DNA of 64,000 nucleotides, from the NCBI GenBank assembly GCA_000720995.1, contig JOEL01000001.1, positions 62,001 to 126,000 on the forward strand, read 5' to 3'. Source of the stretch: Streptomyces celluloflavus. Its GTDB lineage: Bacteria; Actinomycetota; Actinomycetes; Streptomycetales; Streptomycetaceae. The notes below the pieces were generated by a model, which worked only from the letters and a program-made list of their open reading frames with translations, was not told where the DNA came from and searched no databases. Position numbers and translations under genes: made by a program. Shown here piece by piece: positions 18,428 through 28,464 of the stretch. Every line of letters begins with the position of its first letter. The first letter of the stretch is position 1.

Positions 18428-18949
18428 TCAGGTGGTTGAGATCTTGTCGGTGTACTTGGCGGTGTATTCGGCGAAGGGCGCGATTCCGACCTCCGCCCGC
18501 AACTTGTCCATGTGCTCGGGCTGTTCACAGGGCCACGGAACAGGCGAACCGTCCTTGATGCCGGCGATCTGTGTGCCGTAGACCTGCTTGTGCCCGTCGT
18601 TCACCAGCGTCCGGTCACGCAGGAACGCCAGTTCGCGGGGGCTGGCTGAGCCCGTAGCCACTGCCTGCTCCATGAGCTGGAGTGCCCGCCGCTGTATGCC
18701 GAGCTGCCGGTCGGCGTGCTGTGCGATCAGCCAGGCGCCGCGCGCGGCGTCGTCACCGACCAGTTCCGCAGTCGGCCAGCCGTACTCATCCATGATCTCG
18801 TTGAGTCGGTCGCCGTGCCGGGCGGTGAGCCGCCGCCATGCCAATTGCTCGGCAGGGTCCTCGTCGTTGGCGCGGTATGAGTTCTGCTGGTCCGCCGCAG
18901 CCATGTTGATCAGTTCCGCTGCCAATGCGGTGATGTTTTCGTGAGTCAC
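18428..18949 (-). CDS. DUF6624-domain protein
   Basis: A 173-residue protein of the DUF6624 type: GAWLIAQHADRQLGIQRRAL, ASPRELAFLRDR and KQVYGTQIAG are the diagnostic blocks. Members are common in Streptomyces and have no established function. GTG at 18949 was chosen because AAGGAG lies 6 nt upstream; a TTG two codons earlier would touch the ribosome site. It stands alone between two gene-poor stretches, at the start of the accessory region. Confidence 0.8.
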   Translation of the reverse strand: MTHENITALAAELINMAAADQQNSYRANDEDPAEQLAWRRLTARHGDRLNEIMDEYGWPTAELVGDDAARGAWLIAQHADRQLGIQRRALQLMEQAVATGSASPRELAFLRDRTLVNDGHKQVYGTQIAGIKDGSPVPWPCEQPEHMDKLRAEVGIAPFAEYTAKYTDKISTT

Positions 18950-19740
18950 TGTCAACTCCTTGGTTCAGGTGGGAACTTCATGTCGGTCCACAACATTAGA
19001 GGCGTATTTCGCCGTGAAGATCATTCGGTGGAACGGTGACAGAAGTGCCCGTGCGGAGGGATACTGGATCTACTCCCAGAAGCGACACGGCGTTGTCCGC
19101 AGGCGGCACAGCGATTCCCGTACGTAGGCTCGCGGCCACAGTTGGACGGCGGAGAGAAGACAGTTGTCCCGGGGCAGTGCACGTTCCTTCTTTGGTGGTC
19201 GCCCACACGTCGCATGGCGCAAAAGTGCCTTGGTCGTAGCTGCTGGGGGCGATTGGCGGCGGGCATGCCGCTCAAGTTCCGGGCGGTCGATACTCGATCG
19301 GCGTGGCGTTCGGCGGTACAGCCTTTGTCACCAGGGTGGAGGGGCGTACGGGTGCAGCGGCGGGGCAAGTTGTGGCAAATAATGCTAAATCGCGCCCGTA
19401 CCGGCAAGTGCGCCGGGTCGGTCCGAAGTCGGGCGCTGCGACTTCGCGCTTTCCCCGGGGACTGGTTGCGCGACCACCCGTCCCCGGTCGGGCAGTACCG
19501 CTACTCGTCGCCGCTGACGTCGACTGCGGTGTTCACGGCGCTTCGTAACCAGGCCGCTTCGGTGAAACCCTCGGCATAATCGTCAAGACTTGTGGATCAG
19601 GTGCGAGGTGCGCCGCTCATGCCGTCCAGCCGATCGTGATGTGCGCCAGCGGTGGTCCATTCCATTGGTCCGCGATCCCCGCGATCCCCGCGATCCCCGC
19701 GTCCTGCCGCATGGGAGGGATCGCCCGCCATAATCGACCT
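18950..19740. other. gene-poor stretch, 790 bp, with a short tandem repeat
   Basis: No recognisable gene. A minus-strand fragment ending at about 19509 (EAAWLRSAVNTAVDVSGDE, then stop) reads like the C-terminus of a lost protein but has no start. GCGATCCCC is repeated three times in tandem at 19672-19698, just upstream of the next gene. Confidence 0.4.
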
Positions 19741-20334
19741 ATGGGAAAGAGCTACGAGCGGATCGATGGCAGGCTGCGTGCCTTCATCGAGGCGCAGCAC
19801 ATCTTCTTCACCGCGACGGCGCCGTTGGACGGAGACGGCACCGTCAACCTTTCGCCCAAGGGCCTGAACGGCTCGTTTGCCGTGCTCGACGAACTCACCG
19901 TGGCCTACCTCGATTTCGCCGGCAGCAATGCCGAGACGGTCGCCCATCTACGCGAGAACGGCCGCATCACCCTGATGTGGTGCGCCTTCGACGGTCCGCC
20001 CAACATCGTGCGCGTGCATGGGCACGGAGAGCCGGTCTTCCGCGACGACGCGCGTTGGAACGAGTTGATGGGGTACTTTCCGGACATCGACCCGACCACA
20101 CACGGTCTGCGCGCGATCATCGTCGTGACCGCCGAGAAGATCCGTGACACCTGCGGGTACGCCGTCCCGTTCATGACTTACGACGGAGATCGGCCGTTGC
20201 ACGCGTCGCGCTTCGCGCGCGAGACCGATGAGTCGCTCGATGTGTACTTCCAGAAGAAGGAGGACATCGCGACCAGCATCGACGGCCTCCCGGGGCTGCC
20301 CTTGCCGCTGCCGCCGCTTCCCCGCACGGCCTAA
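19741..20334 (+). CDS. pyridoxamine 5'-phosphate oxidase family protein
   Basis: A 197-residue flavin split-barrel protein of the actinobacterial PNPOx-like group. HIFFTATAPLDGDGTVNLSP, GLNGSFAVLDELTVAYLDF, AHLRENGRITLMWCAFDGPP and VRVHGHGEPVF are the conserved strands. The C-terminus has TCGYAVPFMTYDGDRP and a Leu/Pro-rich tail. It is not a vitamin B6 enzyme by these features; general flavin- or deazaflavin-dependent reduction is the family expectation. The ATG at 19741 follows a triple GCGATCCCC repeat; the ribosome site is weak. Confidence 0.83.
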   Translation: MGKSYERIDGRLRAFIEAQHIFFTATAPLDGDGTVNLSPKGLNGSFAVLDELTVAYLDFAGSNAETVAHLRENGRITLMWCAFDGPPNIVRVHGHGEPVFRDDARWNELMGYFPDIDPTTHGLRAIIVVTAEKIRDTCGYAVPFMTYDGDRPLHASRFARETDESLDVYFQKKEDIATSIDGLPGLPLPLPPLPRTA

Positions 20335-20653
20335 CAGCCGGCCGGTGGAGCGGACACCACGGCGGGCGGGCTCTGTTCGGGAGACTGTCATGCCGCCCGG
20401 AACTCCCCGCGTTCGGTCGGGAGGCCGTGCTCGAAGAGGGTCCCGGCGTCGGCGAGGGCGATGAGGCGGGGGTGCGTTCACGGCTCTTCTGTGGTTCTGG
20501 GCGGACTGGGCCAGTCGAGCACATTGCTGTGGTGTGACGGGCCTTCTGTAGCGCAGGAGGGATGGTCCTGCCTCGACCCTCGGTGAGTCCGGCCTCTTCG
20601 CGGGGATGGCAGGCGGTACGGGGCGCCGGTTGACGGCGACTGTCGCAGTAGGG
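20335..20653. other. left flank of the IS21 insertion, 319 bp
   Basis: No intact gene. On the minus strand a fragment ending at about 20389 (PRLIALADAGTLFEHGLPT, then stop) resembles a protein C-terminus, but a stop codon at 20478-20480 cuts it from anything upstream. Confidence 0.4.
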
Positions 20654-20781
20654 TGACGGCGGTCAGTAGATACTCCCCGTAGGCGGCCACTTAGCGCCCC
20701 ATTCATGGCCAAGGATTTCCCCACGGACGGCTAGATATCTCCCCGGACCTGGACCGATACCGGTCGGCGAAGCTGGCCGGT

Positions 20782-22287
20782 GTGAAGAACAGCAGGGAGA
20801 TCATGGAGATCCTTGAGGCATACGACCTCACGGGGAGTTACCGAGCGGCGGCCGAACTGGCCGGCTGCGACCACCACACGGTGGCCCGGTATGTGCAGGC
20901 TCGGGCCGAGGGCAAGAGCCCAACCGAGCGGCAGCACCGGGCCCGCCCGATCGACGAGTACCTCGCAAAGATCGAGGAGTTGGTGGTGAACTCCCACGGC
21001 CGGATCCGTGCCGATGTCGTGCACCGGCGGATCACGGCGATGGGCTTCACGGGCGGGGAAAGGACCACCCGGCGGGTGGTCGCGGAGGTCAAGGCGAGCC
21101 TGCGGGCCGGATCGCGGCGGGTCTATCGGCCGTGGATCACCGAGCCCGGTTTGTGGCTGCAGTGGGACTGGGGCGAGGGCCCGCGGATCGGTGGACGCCG
21201 TACTTCTTTGTGGTGCGCATGGCTGGCCTGGTCGCGTTTCCGCGTCGTCATTCCAGTGTTCGACAAGACCCTGCCGACGATCGTGGCCTGCCTGGACGCC
21301 ACCCTGCGGCGAATAGGAGGGGTGCCGGCCTATGCGCTGACCGACAACGAGAAGACGGTCACCACGATGCACGTCGCGAACATCGCGGTCCGCAACCCGG
21401 AGATCGTCGAGGTCGCCCGGCACTACGGGCTGACAATCCGTACTTGCCTGCCGGCCGACCCGGAAACCAAGGGCGGATCCGAGGCCACCGTCCGTATTGC
21501 GAAGGCCGACCTGGTGCCCACCGACGCCAATCTGCTCGAGCAGTACGGGTCGTTCGGACACTTGGAGGCGGCCTGCCGCGACTTCTGCGACGAGATCAAC
21601 AACCGGGTTCACCGGGCCAGTCGGCGCAAGCCCGCCGAGGCCCTGGCCGAGGAACGGCAGCGGCTGCATCCGCTGCCGAAGGAGCCGTTCGCCGTCGCGT
21701 TCGGCACCACGAGACGGGTGAACTGGGACGCCACGATCTCCGTTGAAGGAGTGCGGTATTCGGTCCCGCACCAGCTGGTCGACACCCGAGTCTGGGCCCG
21801 CTTCAACGGCGACGAGCTGATCGTCACCGCGGTCGGCGAGGACGGCCCGGCCGAGGTCGCCCGGCACGACCGCTCGACCCCCGGCAGCCCGCAGATCAAG
21901 GACGAGCACTACCCGCCCAGGGAGGACAAGGAGGGCGACCGGACACCGAAGGCGAACTCGGCCGAGGAGGCGGCCTTCCTCGCGCTCGGTCCCGGGGCGG
22001 CGTCCTGGCTGATCGAGGCCGGGGCGGCCGGAGCCCGCAGAATCAAGCCGAAGATGGCCGAGGCGGTCGCGCTGGCCAAGCTGCACTCCGCCGCCGACGT
22101 CGACCGGGCCCTGGGTTCTGCGGCGATCGCCGGACGGTTCGCGGAGAACGACCTGATCCGCATCCTCACCTACCAAGTCGGCCTGGAAACAGTCGAACCC
22201 ACACGGCCTTCCGAAGATCACAGCCTGCAGCCAGGCACCTCCGCCTGGTCCAACTTCGGCCTCGCCAATGAGAAGGAAGAGCACTGA
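20782..22287 (+). CDS. istA: IS21-family transposase IstA
   Basis: A 501-residue DDE transposase. The N-terminus has a helix-turn-helix (GSYRAAAELAGCDHHTVARY, residues 18-37) for binding the end repeats. The catalytic core shows Asp in WLQWDWGEGP, Asp in ALTDNEKTV and Glu in ETKGGSEATVR. The C-terminal beta-barrel region begins around TRRVNWDATISVEGVRYSV. GTG start at 20782. The stop overlaps the istB ATG by one base (TGATG), the usual IS21 coupling. Length and motifs are complete, so the element may be active. Confidence 0.95.
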   Translation: MKNSREIMEILEAYDLTGSYRAAAELAGCDHHTVARYVQARAEGKSPTERQHRARPIDEYLAKIEELVVNSHGRIRADVVHRRITAMGFTGGERTTRRVVAEVKASLRAGSRRVYRPWITEPGLWLQWDWGEGPRIGGRRTSLWCAWLAWSRFRVVIPVFDKTLPTIVACLDATLRRIGGVPAYALTDNEKTVTTMHVANIAVRNPEIVEVARHYGLTIRTCLPADPETKGGSEATVRIAKADLVPTDANLLEQYGSFGHLEAACRDFCDEINNRVHRASRRKPAEALAEERQRLHPLPKEPFAVAFGTTRRVNWDATISVEGVRYSVPHQLVDTRVWARFNGDELIVTAVGEDGPAEVARHDRSTPGSPQIKDEHYPPREDKEGDRTPKANSAEEAAFLALGPGAASWLIEAGAAGARRIKPKMAEAVALAKLHSAADVDRALGSAAIAGRFAENDLIRILTYQVGLETVEPTRPSEDHSLQPGTSAWSNFGLANEKEEH

Positions 22288-23078
22288 TGGCCACCCCGAT
22301 CCGCACCGTCACCGGCACCCACGGCGACCCCCTCACCGAGGCCATCGAGCTGACCAAGCGGCTGAAACTCCCGCACATCCGGCGGGCGTTGACCGACCTG
22401 ATCCCCACCGCGAAGGCCCAACGCTGGGACCCCGCCGAGGTCGTCCGCGTCCTTCTCTCCGAGGAGGCCGCAGGCCGAGACGCCGCGAACCTCCGCACCC
22501 GCCGCAAGCGAGCCGGGTTCCCGGCCGGAAAGACCTTCGGCGACTGGGACGAGACCGCCTCCTCGATTCCACGGCCGACTCAGGACTCGCTGAAGATGCT
22601 CGAGTGGGTCACCCGCAAGGAGAATCTTTGCATCTGCGGGCCCTCCGGCACGGGCAAGAGCCACTTCACCGAGGCCCTGGGCCAGGCTGCCATCGAGGCC
22701 GGCATGACGGTCGCCTGGTTCACCATCGAAGACCTCGGAGCCCTCGTCCGCCGCCACCGGGCCGACGACTCGCTGGCCAGAGCGATGGCCCGGCTGATCC
22801 GAACCGACCTGATCATCGTCGACGACATCGGCCTGCTGCCGGTGTCGCCCGATGCCGCCGAGGGGTTCTACCGGCTGGTCGATGCCGCATATGAACGACG
22901 GGCGCTGGCCGTCTCGAGCAACCTCCACCCGTCAGGCTTCGACGAGATCATGCCCAAGACCCTGGCCACCGCGACCGTCGATCGGCTCCTGCACCACGCT
23001 CACGTCGTGGTCACCCAGGGTGATTCCTTCCGGCTCAACCAAGCCACCAGCGGTCAGGGGGTGATCCCCTTGCGCTGA
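22287..23078 (+). CDS. istB: IS21-family helper ATPase IstB
   Basis: A 263-residue AAA+ ATPase related to DnaC. Walker A is GPSGTGKSHF, Walker B LIIVDDIGLL, and the sensor region SSNLHPSGFDEI follows. IstB forms oligomers on target DNA and delivers it to the IstA-donor complex. Its ATG shares a base with the istA stop, so it is translationally coupled. The gene ends 16 bp before the right-end repeat cluster begins. Confidence 0.95.
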   Translation: MATPIRTVTGTHGDPLTEAIELTKRLKLPHIRRALTDLIPTAKAQRWDPAEVVRVLLSEEAAGRDAANLRTRRKRAGFPAGKTFGDWDETASSIPRPTQDSLKMLEWVTRKENLCICGPSGTGKSHFTEALGQAAIEAGMTVAWFTIEDLGALVRRHRADDSLARAMARLIRTDLIIVDDIGLLPVSPDAAEGFYRLVDAAYERRALAVSSNLHPSGFDEIMPKTLATATVDRLLHHAHVVVTQGDSFRLNQATSGQGVIPLR

Positions 23079-23188
23079 TCCATCCACCAACAGCGGGGAG
23101 ATATCTGGCCGCGGTTGGGGAAGTGCTGCTGGCCGCCAGTGGGGAGAATTACTGGCCGCCTCCGGGGAGAACTGAGTGGCCGTTGACA

Positions 23189-23552
23189 GTAGGGATCCGA
23201 CACGGGCGTGGCGTGGAGGCGAGCGTAGACGTGGAGGTGGACGTCGAGCCGAGGTTGTTGAGGTAGCTGAGGCCGTTGCCAACGGCTCCCGGTGGGCTGA
23301 GGTTCGTCGGCCGGGGGCGGAGTGGCAGGCCCGCAGTTGCCGTCACTCCTGGGCCTCGCGCGTAGCTACCGGCCGGGAGGGCGGCAGCTGGGTCCGGTTC
23401 AGGGCCTCCCTCTGACTCTTCACCGGCCCGAGCCGGTCCCCGATCTCGGCCCGCGCCGGTCCCCCGGCCCCGACACCGCGCCGGGGGACCGGTGGTATCC
23501 CGGACCCCCGGCGTCGGATGACGTAACACAAGCCGCCGGCGGCGCGGAAGGG
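23189..23552. other. right flank of the IS21 insertion, 364 bp
   Basis: It starts with the target duplication GTAGGG. No gene is supported; a minus-strand frame with a Ser-Thr repeat (about 23200-23260) stays open but has no recognisable start. A strong hairpin at 23456-23492 lies near the end of the next gene. Confidence 0.4.
23456..23492 (-). terminator. GC-rich hairpin terminator
   Basis: CCGGTCCCCCGG (23456-23467) pairs perfectly with CCGGGGGACCGG (23481-23492) across a 13-nt loop, 60-100 nt beyond the stop of the minus-strand secreted protein gene. Confidence 0.6.
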
Positions 23553-23852
23553 CTACGCCAGGGTCGGCAGCAGGCCCGTCACTGGGGCCACGAGGTCCGT
23601 CAGTTGATGCAGCTCGCTGAGGTCGTGGAGATGCTGGAGGCCCATGAGCTGGCCGGTGACCGTCGGCAGCTGGCCCCGGTATGCCGCGGGGACGGGGGTG
23701 ACGCCGAGGCTGTCGAGTTCGCCGAGCACGGACACTGAAGGGAGCTTAGGGGCGGGCGCGGCGGCGGAGGCGGCCGAGGCGGACGGCGCCGCCAGGCCGG
23801 ATGCGCCGATGGTCAGGGCGAGCGCTGCGTACATACGTCGAGTTGAGATCAC
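23553..23852 (-). CDS. small secreted protein
   Basis: A 99-residue protein with a Sec signal peptide: RR near the start, a hydrophobic stretch MYAALALTIGASGLA, and an Ala-rich cleavage zone near residues 22-30. The mature part is about 70 residues, Leu/His-rich in the middle (LMGLQHLHDLSELHQLTDL), with no cysteine. Small secreted proteins of this kind are frequent in Streptomyces and lack assigned functions. The GTG start at 23852 has only a weak GAAAG ribosome site. The gene diverges from the SDR gene across 333 bp. Confidence 0.6.
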   Translation of the reverse strand: MISTRRMYAALALTIGASGLAAPSASAASAAAPAPKLPSVSVLGELDSLGVTPVPAAYRGQLPTVTGQLMGLQHLHDLSELHQLTDLVAPVTGLLPTLA

Positions 23853-24185
23853 GCTTTCACAACCGGTCGGGGGCGCCGACGGACACGGGATACCGGTGGC
23901 ATCATCCGGCTGGCCGGTGCCCCGGAGTGAAGGCCGGGGCGCGTGTCGCTGGTGAGACCGCAGACGCTCCGGCACCCCGTCGCCGCACCGCGCAGCGCCG
24001 CCGGAGTCGACGATGAAGCCTCGGCTGGGCGGTGAGCAGAGTCCCATCCTCGGTGGGTGCTGGGTGCTGGGTGCTGCCTGACCGTCCTCGATCGGTCGCC
24101 GTCGGGTGAGGACGCCGCTCCGGCCGTGGCGACATCCCGGTGGACGCGCTGCCGGCGTCGCGGACGCGCTGTCTAGTGTGCAGTC
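23853..24185. other. divergent intergenic stretch, 333 bp
   Basis: Shared upstream region of the small secreted protein and the SDR gene. A short tandem repeat of TGGGTGC occurs near 24054-24075. I see no clear promoter. Confidence 0.35.
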
Positions 24186-24965
24186 ATGACAACGCAGGCA
24201 TATCTCTCCGAAATGTTCTCGCTGGACGGCCGGGTGGCCATGGTGACCGGCGGCAGTTCCGGTATCGGCCGGGCTGTCGCCGAGGCCCTCGCACGTGCGG
24301 GGGCCGGCGTCGTGATCGTGGCACGCAAGGAGGCGGAGCTCGCCGTCGCGGCCGACGAGCTGACGGCCCATGGCTGCCGGGCGGCCTGGGTGAGCGCCGA
24401 CCTGGGCACCCGCGACGGCGTGCGCGCGGCGGCCGAGGGAGTGGTCGACGCGTTCGGTGAGCCCGACATCCTCGTCAACTGCGCCGGAATCAACCTGCGG
24501 CCGCCGATGGGCGAGCTGGGCGAAGACGTGTGGGACACCACGATGGCGGTGAACCTTGAGGCGCCCTACCTGCTGGGGCAGCGGTTCGGTCCCGGCATGG
24601 CCGAACGGGGCTTCGGACGGATCATCCACATCACCTCCCAGCAGGCGCATCGGGCGTTCGTCCAGAGTGGTGCCTACGGCGTGTCCAAGGGAGCGCTGGA
24701 GTCGCTGGCCCGTTCACAAGCCGAGGCATGGTCGCCGCACGGCGTCACCTGCAACACCCTCGTACCGGGTTTCGTCATGACGCCGCTCAACGCGCGCCTC
24801 TCGTCCGACCCCGAGAAGGTCGCGGCGCTGGCCGAGCGCACGATGGTCGGGCGCAACGGGCTGGCGGAGGACTTCGCGGGCGCGGCGGTGTTCCTGGCGA
24901 GCGGTGCCTCCGCATATGTCACCGGGCAGGCGATTTTTGTCGACGGTGGGTTCTCCGTTCACTGA
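24186..24965 (+). CDS. SDR-family oxidoreductase
   Basis: A 259-residue classical short-chain dehydrogenase. The NAD(P) fingerprint is TGGSSGIG (residues ~21-28), NCAG follows near 98, the catalytic Ser is in ITSQQAH and YGVSK supplies Tyr and Lys. The C-terminal VTGQAIFVDGGFS block is standard. Closest in style to gluconate 5-dehydrogenase and 3-oxoacyl-ACP reductase-like enzymes, substrate unknown. The start ATG at 24186 lacks a good ribosome site. It converges on the HxlR relic, which may once have regulated it. Confidence 0.88.
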   Translation: MTTQAYLSEMFSLDGRVAMVTGGSSGIGRAVAEALARAGAGVVIVARKEAELAVAADELTAHGCRAAWVSADLGTRDGVRAAAEGVVDAFGEPDILVNCAGINLRPPMGELGEDVWDTTMAVNLEAPYLLGQRFGPGMAERGFGRIIHITSQQAHRAFVQSGAYGVSKGALESLARSQAEAWSPHGVTCNTLVPGFVMTPLNARLSSDPEKVAALAERTMVGRNGLAEDFAGAAVFLASGASAYVTGQAIFVDGGFSVH

Positions 24966-25155
24966 GTCCGACACGGGAGGCGGGTGTGGCTGGGGCCGTC
25001 CGGGTGTGACGGCCTGTGCCGTCGTGCGGTCAGTCGTCCGCCGGCTGTGCCTCCCCGTCGGTGCGGACGACACACGGGTGCTGCCGGGGCGGGAGGGTTT
25101 CGCCGCAGCGGTCGCAGACCGTGCGTGGCCGGAGCACGGTGCTGCAGTCGTGCTC

Positions 25156-25499
25156 TCACGCTGTCGGGGGGCTCTCCGTTGGTCGCGTAGCGGTCGCCCA
25201 GTCCATGAGGCCGCGCAGTACGGGCTGCAATGCGCGGCCCGCTTCGGTGGGTGCGCCTGTACCGCTCTTTGGCCAGGACACCGGACTCGACGAGTCCTCA
25301 TCAGCCGGCTGGCGAGAATGTCCCGGCCGACACCGGTGTGCGCGGCGATCCGGTCGAACCGGTGCACTCCGAAGAAGACCTTCCCGCAACGCGACGAGAC
25401 TCCGGCGTTCGCCGATGATGCCGAGGGCGATGGCGATCGGGCAGGGCGATATCGGATGCAGAGGTTCGACACCGATCGCCCTCCGTCTGCCGGTGCCAT
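25156..25499 (-). pseudogene. HxlR-family regulator relic, frameshifted
   Basis: The winged-helix HxlR sequence is readable only by switching frames. SPCPIAIALGIIGERRSLVA is in one frame, VFFGVHRFDRIAAHTGVGRD in a second, LVESGVLAKERYRRT in a third, and TEAGRALQPVLRGLMDWATA is back in the first. At least three indels are needed, so the gene is dead. It lies between the SDR gene and the albABC operon, leaving albABC without an adjacent intact regulator. Confidence 0.8.
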
Positions 25500-25698
25500 G
25501 CCGCCAAGGCCCCCGTCCGGCCTCCTATGCCGATGCCGATGCCGACGTGGGCTGTGGGTGGGCGCCAGGTGAGTGACCGGGACGGGTCGGGTCGGGTATG
25601 CGTCGTGTCGGCCTACTTCTGCCGTCCCGGCCTGCTGGGCTGCGCGTGCGGAGTTGCCGGCCGAGGGTGTGTGCAACAGGTCGACCGACGGCGCCGTC

Positions 25699-26424
25699 TC
25701 ATGTGTCGGAGGCGGCCAGCGAGGGGGGTCTGACGACGACGTAAGCCTGTCCCTGCGCGGCGCAGAACCCCGTTGTCTGCTGGGCGAGATGTTGGGAGAC
25801 AGGAGTTCTCGTGTGGTACAGGAGCACCGAGGTGGAGACGCCGAAGATGCTCGGAGAATCCACGAAGAGCGGGGCTTCGGCCTTGAGGTAACTCAGTCCC
25901 GCGTGCACTTGCTCCGCAGTGACGTCGCTGCCGCCGCCCGGCCGGTGCTGGACGATCTCATGCACCATGGTTTCGCAGATCGAGGAGAACTCCTCGTCCT
26001 CTTCGATGGCCCGATCCGTCTGCTTTTCCACGGTTCGGTAGATTGGCAGCTCCATGATTTCGGAGAGGGCCCGGACGCGGAATCGTGCGGCTTCGGGGCC
26101 CAGCCTCTCCAGTGCCCGCCGGATTCTGCGCCGTACGTCCTTCAGTGTGGCTTTCACCGACCGTACGGCGCTTTCCGGGACACGGCCGTCCGCGATGAGC
26201 ATCGAGTCTATATGGGTGTCGACGTATACGACATCGACTTTGGCGAAAGAATCTTCCGCCCACTCCATCAAGGCGGTAAGGCGGTCCTGGTTGAAATAGC
26301 CATTTCCTGCACTTACGCCTATGAGTGCATGCTCGCCGCGCTGCCAGATGAGCCGGCTTCTGTCGCTGAGCGGCTCGACGTACATTTTGCTGTCTGGCGT
26401 CGTTAAGAGCGGATAGGACTGCAT
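25699..26424 (-). CDS. albC: tRNA-dependent cyclodipeptide synthase (AlbC type)
   Basis: A 241-residue cyclodipeptide synthase, the same length as AlbC of Streptomyces noursei. It uses two aminoacyl-tRNAs to make a 2,5-diketopiperazine. The nucleophile Ser38 sits in LIGVSAGNGYF; Tyr179 and Glu183 in LSYLKAEAPLF and Tyr203 in VLLYHT correspond to AlbC Tyr178, Glu182 and Tyr202. L34, G36, L120 and L186 align with the pocket I remember for the first, Phe-preferring site of AlbC, so cyclo(Phe-Leu)-type products are expected. It is third in the albABC operon, 22 bp after albB, with AAGGAAG before the ATG. Codon 7 is the rare TTA (26404-26406), suggesting bldA control. Confidence 0.93.
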   Translation of the reverse strand: MQSYPLLTTPDSKMYVEPLSDRSRLIWQRGEHALIGVSAGNGYFNQDRLTALMEWAEDSFAKVDVVYVDTHIDSMLIADGRVPESAVRSVKATLKDVRRRIRRALERLGPEAARFRVRALSEIMELPIYRTVEKQTDRAIEEDEEFSSICETMVHEIVQHRPGGGSDVTAEQVHAGLSYLKAEAPLFVDSPSIFGVSTSVLLYHTRTPVSQHLAQQTTGFCAAQGQAYVVVRPPSLAASDT

Positions 26425-26446
26425 GGCGGATATTCTTCCTTTCCTT

Positions 26447-27829
<1,383 letters not shown>

Positions 27830-28464
27830 GCTGGTGAGGCCGGAGACCGGCCTGCGCCACGGTGCCACGACACCGATCCCGACGGGCCGAAATTCGGCCT
27901 CCGGCCAGCCCGGCGTACGGCCATCGATCCTGGTGCGCGAATCGGCTCGCCGGCCTGGACGGTCGCCGCGGCGGTCGGGCTCGCGGCGGTACTCCAGCGG
28001 TGGGATGCGGCGTTCACCGTCGTACGGTCGGCCGGTGCGGCCTACCTGCTACCGCTGGACGCGTAGGCGCTCTGGACCCACCAGCGGTCGGGTGCGGTCG
28101 CCGAGTCCGGGGATGTGCCCTCGGCGGCGGAGGCACCGGACCGCTCCGCCACGCGCCTGGGGTCGGTACGCGCCTTCCGGCAGGGGCTGTTGAGCTGCCT
28201 GCTCGAACCCAAAGTCGGCACCCTTTCCGTGGCGGTGGTGCCGCAGTTCCTGCCCGAGGGGTACTCGGTCCCGGGTCGGCGCTCTCCCTGGGGGCGGTCG
28301 ATGCCGTCATCGCGGCGGGCTGGCTGCTGCTGGTCGTCGTCTGCGTCGGTCGACTCCTGGAGCGGCTGCGGGGTCCCCACCTACACCGCGACTTGGAGCG
28401 TACGACGGGCGGGGCGCTCGTCGTGCTCGGGGTGGGGACGGCGACAGAGACAGTCGCGGGCTAG
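27830..28464 (+). pseudogene. LysE/RhtB-family exporter relic
   Basis: Three membrane blocks typical of this exporter family can be read: SPAWTVAAAVGLAAVL and FTVVRSAGAAYLL, then an in-frame TAG at about 28064, then FRQGLLSCLLEPKVGTLSVA in the same frame. After a frameshift near 28275 comes GAVDAVIAAGWLLLVVVCVG to the natural stop. The N-terminal membrane segment is not readable. One nonsense codon plus at least one indel make it non-functional. Confidence 0.75.

Larger units (their letters stand above)
20654..23188 (+). mobile_element. intact IS21-family insertion sequence
   Basis: The element has an istA-istB pair and multiple transposase-binding repeats at both ends. Left: four copies of the form (C/T)GGYYA...CCCC at 20660-20678, 20684-20700, 20706-20722 and 20728-20744. 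Right: four inverted copies GGGGA...TGGCCG at 23095-23111, 23117-23135, 23141-23158 and 23164-23182. It starts TGACGG and ends TTGACA. GTAGGG at 20648-20653 and again at 23189-23194 is a 6-bp target duplication, which fixes the ends and shows a simple, fairly recent insertion. Confidence 0.92.

Noticed and set aside
23149-23529. Minus-strand frame with a Ser-Thr repeat at the right IS flank as a gene interrupted by IS21
   Set aside because: The frame stays open across the IS junction when the element is removed, but there is no recognisable start, domain or codon pattern, and GC-rich frames stay open by chance.
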